Assembly: GCA_026225275.1 (NCBI GenBank)
Contig: JAMFSL010000332.1
Span: 1-40,095 of the forward strand
Origin: Puia dinghuensis
GTDB taxonomy: Bacteria > Bacteroidota > Bacteroidia > Chitinophagales > Chitinophagaceae
Length of the DNA: 40,095 bases
Direction: 5' to 3'
Each line of letters begins with the position of its first letter. Within the stretch, counting starts at the first letter, position 1. The notes under the pieces were generated by a model. That model saw only the letters and a program-made list of their open reading frames with translations, was not told the DNA's origin and searched no databases. This document shows positions 24,472-31,342 of the stretch, piece by piece. The translations under genes and the position numbers were made by a program.

Positions 24472-25692
24472 CTAAAATGCCTCTCCAAGGTTCAGGTAAA
24501 TGGCAGAATAGTTTCTACTGATCCCACAATCAAGGGCCAGGTTTGTCCCGGAAGCCTTATTGATCTTGATCCGTAAGCCACCGCCGGCTGCCGAATGCAG
24601 GTAGACATACCGGTGCGTTACAGGCTCCGATACGCTATTCACATTAGCAAACAATACGAAGCCAATCAACCCGTTACCGGTAATATCCCGCCGGTATTCA
24701 CCTTCTGCATAAGCAAGCCCCTTACCTCTGAATCGGGCCTGATCGAATCCTCTGCCCGACCGCTGCTGATAAGGGTCCCAGCCGATACTGGGCAGGTCAA
24801 GATATGGTGCATGGCTATTCAGGGCCACCCAGTAATATGTCCAAAAAGCCAGCATATTCTGCTGCACTTTGCTGAAAGCAATATATTTTCGGATGTCGAT
24901 ATATAAAGAATGCCAGTACGCATTGCTGCCCATAAATAAGGGGTTGAAGCGATATGCTATATTACCGTAAAATCCTGGAAAGGGGTTCAGGGAATTTTTC
25001 CGTGAATCATATAACAAATTCACCGAGATGCCAGAAGACAGCGAAGATCCGCCGGCAGTCCCGAAATGATAGGTCGTGAATCGTTGCAATTCCGTCGCAT
25101 GTAACTGTGTCTCGATATCGAAATGCCCATCGAAGAGATAGCCGAAGCCGGCAAACAAATAGGGCTTTATCCGACGCAGGAAGGTCTCGTAAAACCGCAC
25201 ATATTTGTCATAGACCATCAGGCTGTTCTTTTTATCCGGATTGCCGCCCAACCCCCAGGTATATTGCGGGTAGTATAAGAACCTGATGTCGCCCAGCACG
25301 GCCCATTTATTGTCTGTCAGCCAAAGGTTCGATCGTAAAGTGTAGCCAATGCGTCCTTTGAAGGTAATATAAGGAGAGAAAGTAACGGTTGACAGAAAAG
25401 TGCGAGCCCGATCGCCGAGATAAAATGCTGCCGTCGTAGAGGTGACAAAGGCATTGGAGGGAGAGGTTGTTTGATCCCCGCCAGGGACAAAAGAAAAATA
25501 TATACTTCTCCCCATGACCCTGACAGGTCGCTTAGTTGAATAATGAACGATAGTCTTGGCCATGTCATTCAGGTCGGGCTGCTGAAAAATAGATTTCCCC
25601 CCGGGATTGATTTGACCTTTCGCCACAATGGATAAAGAGAACATGCTAACAGCTAATATACTTATTCTAATATTTGAATGGGAATATTTCAA
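24472..25692 (-). CDS. BamA/D15-type outer-membrane barrel protein
   Basis: 406 residues. Signal peptide (ISILAVSMFSLSIVAKGQ) then a beta-barrel with the Omp85/D15 surface-antigen pattern: SGISVNLLYDSRKNSLNPFPG, GRGFDQARFRGKGLAYAEGEYR and GGGLRIKINKASGTNLALDCG. No POTRA repeats are visible, so it is a short barrel rather than BamA itself. The next gene on the same strand is the VIT-family transporter. The divergent region upstream contains the first ECF-type promoter (25764-25789, for the sigma gene). Confidence 0.8.
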   Translation of the reverse strand: MKYSHSNIRISILAVSMFSLSIVAKGQINPGGKSIFQQPDLNDMAKTIVHYSTKRPVRVMGRSIYFSFVPGGDQTTSPSNAFVTSTTAAFYLGDRARTFLSTVTFSPYITFKGRIGYTLRSNLWLTDNKWAVLGDIRFLYYPQYTWGLGGNPDKKNSLMVYDKYVRFYETFLRRIKPYLFAGFGYLFDGHFDIETQLHATELQRFTTYHFGTAGGSSLSSGISVNLLYDSRKNSLNPFPGFYGNIAYRFNPLFMGSNAYWHSLYIDIRKYIAFSKVQQNMLAFWTYYWVALNSHAPYLDLPSIGWDPYQQRSGRGFDQARFRGKGLAYAEGEYRRDITGNGLIGFVLFANVNSVSEPVTHRYVYLHSAAGGGLRIKINKASGTNLALDCGISRNYSAIYLNLGEAF

Positions 25693-25763
25693 GCCATTTG
25701 ATCAACCAATTTATAACAGGTTCGTCGATAATTATCCATTTATAAAATAAAGTTTGCGCACCC

Positions 25764-25789
25764 AACCATTTTGGAAAAAATGGCATCTA
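25764..25789 (+). promoter_or_regulatory. ECF-type promoter copy 1 (AACC-N16-CATCTA)
   Basis: AACC at 25764-25767 and CATCTA at 25784-25789 with a 16-bp spacer; the left part is preceded by CCC. It lies about 180 bp before the likely sigma ATG at 25966 and on its strand. Confidence 0.6.
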
Positions 25790-25940
25790 CTTTCATTTAT
25801 CGAAAGTTAATACGGGAGCTAGGCCTTGTCGCTGATACAGGCGCTCAAACGAATCCACATGCGTTGTGTCATAAAAATAAACGATATTTATTGCAGGGTG
25901 TCCAACGCGCATTTATTTATCAACTATATTTTTTTGGCCC

Positions 25941-25966
25941 AACCATTTCAATTTTTTTTGCATCTA
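25941..25966 (+). promoter_or_regulatory. ECF-type promoter copy 2 (AACC-N16-CATCTA)
   Basis: AACC at 25941-25944 and CATCTA at 25961-25966 with the same 16-bp spacer. The last base of the -10 box is the A of the sigma ATG, so a transcript starting here would begin inside the reading frame. It may be a duplicated promoter or support a later start. Confidence 0.55.
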
Positions 25967-26535
25967 TGTTTTCTAATAGGAGAAATATTCCGGAACCTGA
26001 ATTACATAAACTCATCAAAGGTTGCCTGGCGGGAGAAAGATCATGCCAAAAGGCGATGTACGAGAGGTATGCTCCTATAATGCTGGGACTTTGCTTACGG
26101 TACTGCAAGAGTCAGGAAGAAGCAGAAGAAGTGTTACAGGATGGTTTTTTACAGATGTACAAACACATAGGGCAATATAAACACACGGGCACATTCGACG
26201 GGTGGCTGCGAAAGATCATGATCAATTGCGCATTGATGAGATACCGGGGGAAAATAGACATCCACCGCGTGATTTCCCTGTCAGAAGATCAATTTGTTTT
26301 GACAGCTGAGGATGATTTCATCGGCCGTCTCGGCGAAAAAGAATTGATCCGGCTGATTCAACAGTTGTCTCCTGCCTATAGGATGGTATTTAACCTCTAT
26401 GTTTTTGAAGGGTTAAAGCATCGGGAAATTGCAGTATTGCTGAACATCACAGAAGGCACATCCAAATCTAATCTTTCAGACGCGAGAACCATTTTAAAGA
26501 AAGCCCTGACACCAAGTATGAAAGTTGCGAAATAG
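25966..26535 (+). CDS. ECF-type RNA polymerase sigma factor
   Basis: About 189 residues, the ordinary ECF length. Region 2 is ERYAPIMLGLCLRYCKSQEEAEEVLQDGFLQMY and then GTFDGWLRKIMINCALMRYR; region 4 is LSPAYRMVFNLYVFEGLKHREIAVLLNITEGTSKSNLSDARTILKK. I start at 25966 (MFSNRRNIPEPEL). The open frame upstream to 25771 is not sigma-like and runs across both promoter copies. It is followed 6 bp later by a trans-envelope protein that probably serves as its anti-sigma or sensor. Two AACC-N16-CATCTA promoter copies before it and one after the locus suggest autoregulation. Confidence 0.9.
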   Translation: MFSNRRNIPEPELHKLIKGCLAGERSCQKAMYERYAPIMLGLCLRYCKSQEEAEEVLQDGFLQMYKHIGQYKHTGTFDGWLRKIMINCALMRYRGKIDIHRVISLSEDQFVLTAEDDFIGRLGEKELIRLIQQLSPAYRMVFNLYVFEGLKHREIAVLLNITEGTSKSNLSDARTILKKALTPSMKVAK

Positions 26536-26541
26536 AAAAGC

Positions 26542-27984
26542 ATGGACAGAAATCAACAAGATAACGTAGATAAATTTTTCAAAGACTCTCTGCAATCTTT
26601 TAAGGATAAACCTGATAGAGAAGTGTGGGAAAATATTGAGCATCAGTTGGAGATGCAAAAGAAGAAATCTTATTTATTTAAATTGCGGACACCAGCTTTA
26701 GCAATGACCAGTCTGGTGTTGCTTTTTGCACTGGGCGTATGGATGTATTGGCTTAGTCCCGGGCCCCGGGTCCGACCCGATCGGGCAGGTCTAAAGGCGG
26801 ACCAAAGGGCTAATGGCATGAATGGTCAGGAGGAAGGCACGGTGACGGCGCCAAAAGCGGACGGAACGATCAGGCCTCGAGAAGTAGGTGGGGACACACG
26901 GCCAGCAGCTGCAAGTGCAGTGTTGAATGGCCTCGCCAAAAGGCAAATGGGTACACGACCGCCCGGGCAGGCAGAGGCGGCAGTGGGGGAACAAACTGAG
27001 AAACCAACGATAGAGCAAGTCCGGAAAGGGGCGATGGCGGAGATGGAAAAGCCTGCGGTCCTATCGCGCGGACAACAGGTTGATGCGGCGGATTTTCAGG
27101 CAGAGCAAGGAAAACAGTCTATAACAGGACGGGAAGGTTTGACAAAACGCTTCCCGGAGCCTGTTAGGCTCGCACCGATACCCGCGGCAGCTTCTACGGC
27201 AGGAACAGATACGTATTTACTCCTGGCTCATCAAATCAATAATTTCAGGAAATCGTCCGTGGTCCATCTGCCAGGACGGAAGAATCGCTGGTCGGTCACC
27301 GGCTATTTTGCGCAGGAATTGGCGGGCTATAATCTGGCCGATCATGATTCCACTGCACCCAATGGAAGGGAGGTCGACAAAAAAGAGACGGCTGTATTTT
27401 CCGCTTCGGTGGGCATGTTGGTAGGTTACCACCTGAAGAAAAGATGGCTCCTGCAGTCGGGTCTCATTTATTCCTGGTCCAACAGCATCAGCGACCCTAC
27501 AGTTGCCTATGCAGTGACGGGCAATAATGGCTCGACCAAATATCAGTTTAATACCCCCGCCGGCTATGGATTTCTCCCCTCCTCTGTAGCGACCGGCGAT
27601 AGCGTACAGACGGATAAATCCTCGAGCAGACTGCATTACCTCTCTATTCCGATCATCGCCTCCTATATTTTTAAAACCAAAGAATTCACCTTTCTGGCCG
27701 GGGCCGGCGTCATCGGCAATATCCTGACCAGTGCAAAAGTTGCTACCACCGTCGAGGGCAGCTCCGGTCAGCAGCCCGAATCGATTGTCAGGCTCTATGG
27801 CCTTCGAACAATCAATTACGGTCTGATCTTTAAGGCAGAAATGCAATATGCTTTTCAATCGAATTGGTCGCTGAATCTGATGGTCACTTCCAAAAATGCA
27901 CTGACGTCGATTAATACGAATGGAAGATATCTTACTTATCCGTATTATTTAGGCCTGGGGCTGGGTATAACCCATTCTTTTTAG
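26542..27984 (+). CDS. Trans-envelope putative anti-sigma protein with C-terminal barrel
   Basis: 480 residues in three parts. A short cytoplasmic N-terminus (KFFKDSLQSFKDKPDREVWENIEHQLE), a single inner-membrane segment near 53-70 (ALAMTSLVLLFALGVWMYWL), then a long Pro/Gly/Glu/Gln-rich linker (about 75-230, low in hydrophobic residues), and a PorT-like outer-membrane barrel at the C-terminus (VTGYFAQELAGYN, SASVGMLVGYHLKKRWLLQSGLIYSW, YLGLGLGITHSF). The layout suggests a protein bridging inner and outer membrane that senses the envelope and controls the sigma factor 6 bp upstream. The anti-sigma role is inferred from position and the short cytoplasmic part. Confidence 0.7.
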   Translation: MDRNQQDNVDKFFKDSLQSFKDKPDREVWENIEHQLEMQKKKSYLFKLRTPALAMTSLVLLFALGVWMYWLSPGPRVRPDRAGLKADQRANGMNGQEEGTVTAPKADGTIRPREVGGDTRPAAASAVLNGLAKRQMGTRPPGQAEAAVGEQTEKPTIEQVRKGAMAEMEKPAVLSRGQQVDAADFQAEQGKQSITGREGLTKRFPEPVRLAPIPAAASTAGTDTYLLLAHQINNFRKSSVVHLPGRKNRWSVTGYFAQELAGYNLADHDSTAPNGREVDKKETAVFSASVGMLVGYHLKKRWLLQSGLIYSWSNSISDPTVAYAVTGNNGSTKYQFNTPAGYGFLPSSVATGDSVQTDKSSSRLHYLSIPIIASYIFKTKEFTFLAGAGVIGNILTSAKVATTVEGSSGQQPESIVRLYGLRTINYGLIFKAEMQYAFQSNWSLNLMVTSKNALTSINTNGRYLTYPYYLGLGLGITHSF

Positions 27985-27990
27985 GCACCC

Positions 27991-28016
27991 AACCATTTCA
28001 TGGATTATTGCATCTA
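27991..28016 (+). promoter_or_regulatory. ECF-type promoter copy 3, before the degenerate response regulator
   Basis: AACC at 27991-27994 and CATCTA at 28011-28016 with a 16-bp spacer, preceded by CACCC as in copy 1. Transcription would start near 28024, about 12 nt before the regulator's ATG at 28036. Confidence 0.6.
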
Positions 28017-28035
28017 ATAAAGCAAACATCATTTC

Positions 28036-28710
28036 ATGAAATTATTGGTTATAGAAGATGAACACAGCCTGCTGGAAAGTATAGTTCAATATTTTAGCCT
28101 TGAATCATTCACCTGCGATACGGCAGATTCGTATGAAGAAGGTTTCTGGAAAATAAAAGTATTTCAATACAACTGCATTATCTTAAACCCCAATATCGCC
28201 CATAGCAATTGGCCGCTGATATTTAAGTTCCTTGGTCAGGAAAAAAGGCGTGATGGCGTAATAATCATTTCCAACCAAGACACTGTCGACGACAAAATCC
28301 ACGGATTAAAACTCGGAGCAGATGACTACCTGGCAAAACCATTTCAACTTACCGAACTCAATGCAAGGGTAAGAGCCCTGATCCGCAGAAAATATGCGCA
28401 GGGAGCCAACGTGTTGCAGGTAGGACCCCTTAAAGCCGATCTGCAATCGAGGACGCTGCAATGCGCAGAAAATCCTGTCCCATTGAGCGACCACGAATAC
28501 AATCTCCTCCTCCTTCTCATGACGAATAAAAATCGGATCGTACCTCTCCAGCACATCGCCGAGCACCTTCACAACGGACCCAGTGAACAGATCCTGTCTT
28601 TTGATTCAGTTTATACCCATGTCAAAAACCTGAAAAAGAAACTCAAACAAAAAGGATGTCAGGAAATAATTCATTCCGTCTATGCCCTAGGATATAAACT
28701 CACCTCATGA
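28036..28710 (+). CDS. OmpR-type response regulator with Asn at the phospho-site (orphan)
   Basis: 224 residues: receiver domain (1-120) plus OmpR/PhoB winged-helix (about 130-224). The receiver keeps the acidic pair (VIEDEH), the conserved Lys (YLAKPF) and the post-beta4 Ser (IIISNQD), but the phospho-acceptor Asp is Asn51: CIILNPNIAHSN stands where the paralog at 32349 reads CIILDINLPGGSG. It therefore cannot be phosphorylated in the usual way. The DNA-binding domain appears intact (SFDSVYTHVKNLKKKLKQKG). Its kinase gene is reduced to the first codons (28707-28732). Expression probably depends on the ECF promoter copy 3. Confidence 0.9.
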   Translation: MKLLVIEDEHSLLESIVQYFSLESFTCDTADSYEEGFWKIKVFQYNCIILNPNIAHSNWPLIFKFLGQEKRRDGVIIISNQDTVDDKIHGLKLGADDYLAKPFQLTELNARVRALIRRKYAQGANVLQVGPLKADLQSRTLQCAENPVPLSDHEYNLLLLLMTNKNRIVPLQHIAEHLHNGPSEQILSFDSVYTHVKNLKKKLKQKGCQEIIHSVYALGYKLTS

Positions 28711-28732
28711 ATAAAAAGCTTCGAACCGGCCT
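28707..28732 (+). pseudogene. Stub of a histidine-kinase gene
   Basis: The ATGA overlap with the response regulator is preserved exactly as in the intact pair at 33020, and the first codons read MNKKL (intact: MNKTL). After about 7-8 codons the frame enters the antisense 3' end of DUF3570 copy 2 (stop at 28733), so the rest of the kinase is gone. Confidence 0.6.
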
Positions 28733-30043
28733 CTATCTGAACTTCAGATCCAGTGAAATTACATTCGATACGAGGTCGGTGGTCTCGGTATAATGCGCAT
28801 ACCTCACTTCGATGGAACTGAAGTGTTTATCAAAGATTCCTTTCGGCGGGGCTAACCTGCCGCCCACGCCGATTAAATTGGCAGAAAAGGACGATAGGGC
28901 ATAGTTGCTGGTATAATATTCATCTGCGGCCGTATGCCGCTGGTACGGTGCAAAATAATTGACAGCCGTCTGGATGTAATACCTGTAAAATGGCGAGACA
29001 GAAAGGAATGGGGTGATCTTTACCGGCACCTCTATGCTGGCGGTATGGGATCTCAGCCCCCAGCTATCAATGTAAAAGCGGTAATAGGTCTTGATGATGA
29101 TATTGTCGCCGAAGAAATAATTGAGCCGGAATCCAACAGGCAATTTAAACCGCTGCGATGGCAGCTTTTCCACTACCGCCTTGGTACTATCAGCAAAATA
29201 TACGCGGTGGAAGGGCAGGCCGAGATAGCCGGATTGGTAGGCCAGGTCAAGCAATATTGCGCCCTGCATACGGGTATTGATTACCTGGGTGAAGGCAAAG
29301 GATGCAGAATAAGAGTCGCGGGACCGGGAGGGGATCGATGTGCTGCCGGCCTCCGTCACACTCGCCTGGCCGTTAACACTATAGGTCAGGGCCTCTGTGC
29401 GGCCGCTCGCTGTGGTGACATAGACGACACTATCCCGGCTGCCGGCTGGAACCTGGATGGAGTCCACAGGTATTAGTTCGGATGGATAGATCATTTTTAT
29501 CTGATCGAAGAATCCGCTGAATTTCGCGCTGAATTCGCCGTTACGACGAGTCTTTTTGGAAAAAGAAGTATTTAACCCGATAGAGTGATAGTAGTTGTGC
29601 TCTGCTGAATAATAGGCACCCAGGCCGAAACTGCTGCCTTTCACGCCATTTTCGATCGTCCAGTCGAGAGTGGGATACACCCGGTTGCCATAATTTCTGG
29701 CTGTTCCGTTGAGATCTACGTAGGCCTGAGAAGCCGCGGTATGATGGTCGAAACCAAGTCCGCCTGTCAACGTATTTTTACGTCCTTTCGGGTCGTAACC
29801 GACAAATTTGACCTCTATTCCATTGGAGAGGTCCGTCACGTTGGCGTTACCAACAGGACCCAACTGACCACCGGAGACAGCAGACTTGTCTGCTGTCTGA
29901 TCATAATAGCTCGAAACGAACTCCACTTCATCCAGCTTCAACGGCCTGGCCTTGTAAGAGCTCGTGTCTTTCGGAGATCCTTGCGAAAAAGCATGCAGGA
30001 TCGCTATACACATCCCGGTCACAGTCAGGCAGATTCTTCTCAT
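28733..30043 (-). CDS. DUF3570 outer-membrane barrel protein, copy 2
   Basis: 436 residues. Signal peptide MRRICLTVTGMCIAILHAFSQG, then the same barrel family as copy 1 at 21630 and an identical C-terminal segment SNVISLDLKFR. Blocks shared with copy 1 include LPFHRVYF, RFKLPVGFRLNYFFGDN (copy 1: RFKFPLGFRLNYFLGDN) and GIFDKHFSS(I/L)E. Loop regions differ more. It follows DUF4266 copy 2 by 31 bp. Its stop lies exactly where the kinase gene on the other strand is interrupted. Confidence 0.85.
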   Translation of the reverse strand: MRRICLTVTGMCIAILHAFSQGSPKDTSSYKARPLKLDEVEFVSSYYDQTADKSAVSGGQLGPVGNANVTDLSNGIEVKFVGYDPKGRKNTLTGGLGFDHHTAASQAYVDLNGTARNYGNRVYPTLDWTIENGVKGSSFGLGAYYSAEHNYYHSIGLNTSFSKKTRRNGEFSAKFSGFFDQIKMIYPSELIPVDSIQVPAGSRDSVVYVTTASGRTEALTYSVNGQASVTEAGSTSIPSRSRDSYSASFAFTQVINTRMQGAILLDLAYQSGYLGLPFHRVYFADSTKAVVEKLPSQRFKLPVGFRLNYFFGDNIIIKTYYRFYIDSWGLRSHTASIEVPVKITPFLSVSPFYRYYIQTAVNYFAPYQRHTAADEYYTSNYALSSFSANLIGVGGRLAPPKGIFDKHFSSIEVRYAHYTETTDLVSNVISLDLKFR

Positions 30044-30074
30044 GTGCTTATTTTATTGAGGCGACTCTATTCGG

Positions 30075-30299
30075 TTAATTACAACCGCACCCGCCACCCG
30101 TCTTCCCCCCGTTGGCGCCGGAAGACCCTTCCCGATAGGATTCCATATTGATTTCTTCCTTTTCAACCTTGCGGTTACTCAGCGTCATTTCGGAATCATT
30201 GATCCGGTTTTTCTGGTATTCTTTCACAGGTTGGCAGGATACCAGGCTGGCGGCGAACGCCACAGCCGAAAGGAGTACTCTACCGATGGGTAACTGCAT
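30075..30299 (-). CDS. DUF4266 small lipoprotein, copy 2 (C-terminal GGGCGCN)
   Basis: 74 residues, same length as copy 1. The signal peptide is unrelated in sequence (MQLPIGRVLLSAVAFAASLVSC), but after the lipobox Cys22 the mature part is the same except for Ile instead of Leu in NR(I/L)NDSEM. It keeps ESYREGSSGANGG and the terminal GGGCGCN. About 24 of 53 mature codons differ silently from copy 1. The upstream neighbour is an apbE relic instead of a thioredoxin gene. Confidence 0.88.
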   Translation of the reverse strand: MQLPIGRVLLSAVAFAASLVSCQPVKEYQKNRINDSEMTLSNRKVEKEEINMESYREGSSGANGGKTGGGCGCN

Positions 30300-30317
30300 A
30301 TGATTGATTTTAGATTC

Positions 30318-30627
30318 TCAGGTCAGACGAATGTTCTTTGATGTATAAATGCGGTCTTCGTCATCGATCAAAATGGCCTCGATATCCTTGATCTGGAATG
30401 ATATTCCGGTAATTGATCAGCCGCACCATTTGTTGGGCCGTCGCTGGATCCGGCAGGGATTTCATACCCGGATCAAAATTCCAAAGCCCCTTATCCACCG
30501 ATCCGTAACTAATGTCAAAAGCGCCTTGGGTCAGCCGGGAGATTCTCAAAGAACGGTCGATGATATCGAATGTTTCCTGCGACACCCGCACGGGAGCGAT
30601 ACCAGCCTGCAGGTTGACCTGATTCGT
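30318..30627 (-). pseudogene. apbE: Relic of apbE (FAD:protein FMN transferase)
   Basis: Directly in frame after the cytochrome b stop (30628-30630) the sequence reads TNQVNLQAGIAPVRVSQETF, then RSLRISRLTQGAFDISYGSV and KGLWNFDP: the ApbE middle region (V-x-VS-x-E, S-x-x-TxGAFD, W-x-F). A shift of frame near 30400 leads to IEAILIDDEDRIYTSKNI and a stop at 30318-30320, resembling an ApbE C-terminal end. The signal region and the metal/FAD motif (GGIGKGYA-D) are missing. So both the front and about half the interior have been deleted. Not functional. Confidence 0.65.
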
Positions 30628-31326
30628 TCAATCCTGCCTGTCGCCCTTTCCATGGATCATGCTGGACACCAGCCCTTTATCCGTTCCCAGATCGGCCCTG
30701 ATGACCCCTGCCAAATGGACGAGGATGAAGGCATAAATAAAATATTGCACAAACTGGTGCACATTCGTGATCCCACGATGCCAGTTCCTGAACACCGGTA
30801 CATCTTCAAAGGCAAGCCCCAGGCCGGTTAGTGCCATCGTGCCGATCAGCACATAAAAGAGCACATATGTCCATTTCACCCGAACGTAATGCCGGACGGA
30901 TCTTTTTGTCGCATCGTCTCCCTCACGAAGTTCGGAAGTTTTAAATCCCGCCGCCTTTCTGATCTTCGTCCTCAACTTTTCTTCGCCGGGTTGAGCCAAT
31001 TCTATGATGCCCCTGATCAATAACAACCCGACAAGTCCGTAACCAAGCCAGGTGTGTAACCCCCAAAGCTTATCGCTATAGGCGTGGGCCACTGACCTTG
31101 CCTGGTCTTTGGTAACAGTCACGCCTTTTTCCTGCAGATCCTGTTGTACACCGGCAATATTATCTCTCGTCCGGAATAACGTAGAACCGAAGAGTACGGT
31201 TGTCAAGGAGGCTGTTAAAATGACAAAAAAAGTCCAGTGCCATATCCGGATGGCAAGGGAATGGGGTTCGTTAAAGATAACCGGCGACGCCTGGTTAGTC
31301 AGGGGTATGTTGTGTATCGTGCTCAT
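30628..31326 (-). CDS. Membrane-bound cytochrome b (b561/b6-like)
   Basis: 232 residues with four membrane helices: near 25-50 (IWHWTFFVILTASLTTVLFG), near 90-112 (GLHTWLGYGLVGLLLIRGI), near 150-172 (VKWTYVLFYVLIGTMALTGLG), near 185-215 (VHQFVQYFIYAFILVHLAG). His residues positioned for heme b binding: His in RIWHW, in GLHTW, and in TNVHQF and ILVHLAG. It probably passes electrons between quinol and a periplasmic or extracytoplasmic partner. On the minus strand it lies downstream of an outer-membrane protein gene (16 bp) and just before the apbE relic. Confidence 0.85.
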   Translation of the reverse strand: MSTIHNIPLTNQASPVIFNEPHSLAIRIWHWTFFVILTASLTTVLFGSTLFRTRDNIAGVQQDLQEKGVTVTKDQARSVAHAYSDKLWGLHTWLGYGLVGLLLIRGIIELAQPGEEKLRTKIRKAAGFKTSELREGDDATKRSVRHYVRVKWTYVLFYVLIGTMALTGLGLAFEDVPVFRNWHRGITNVHQFVQYFIYAFILVHLAGVIRADLGTDKGLVSSMIHGKGDRQD

Positions 31327-31342
31327 TTAACGCAAATTATCC

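Noticed and set aside
24450-24488. Longer start for the VIT-family protein at 24488
   Set aside because: It overlaps the preceding gene by 17 bp and adds a non-family tail; 24449 gives a normal N-terminus.
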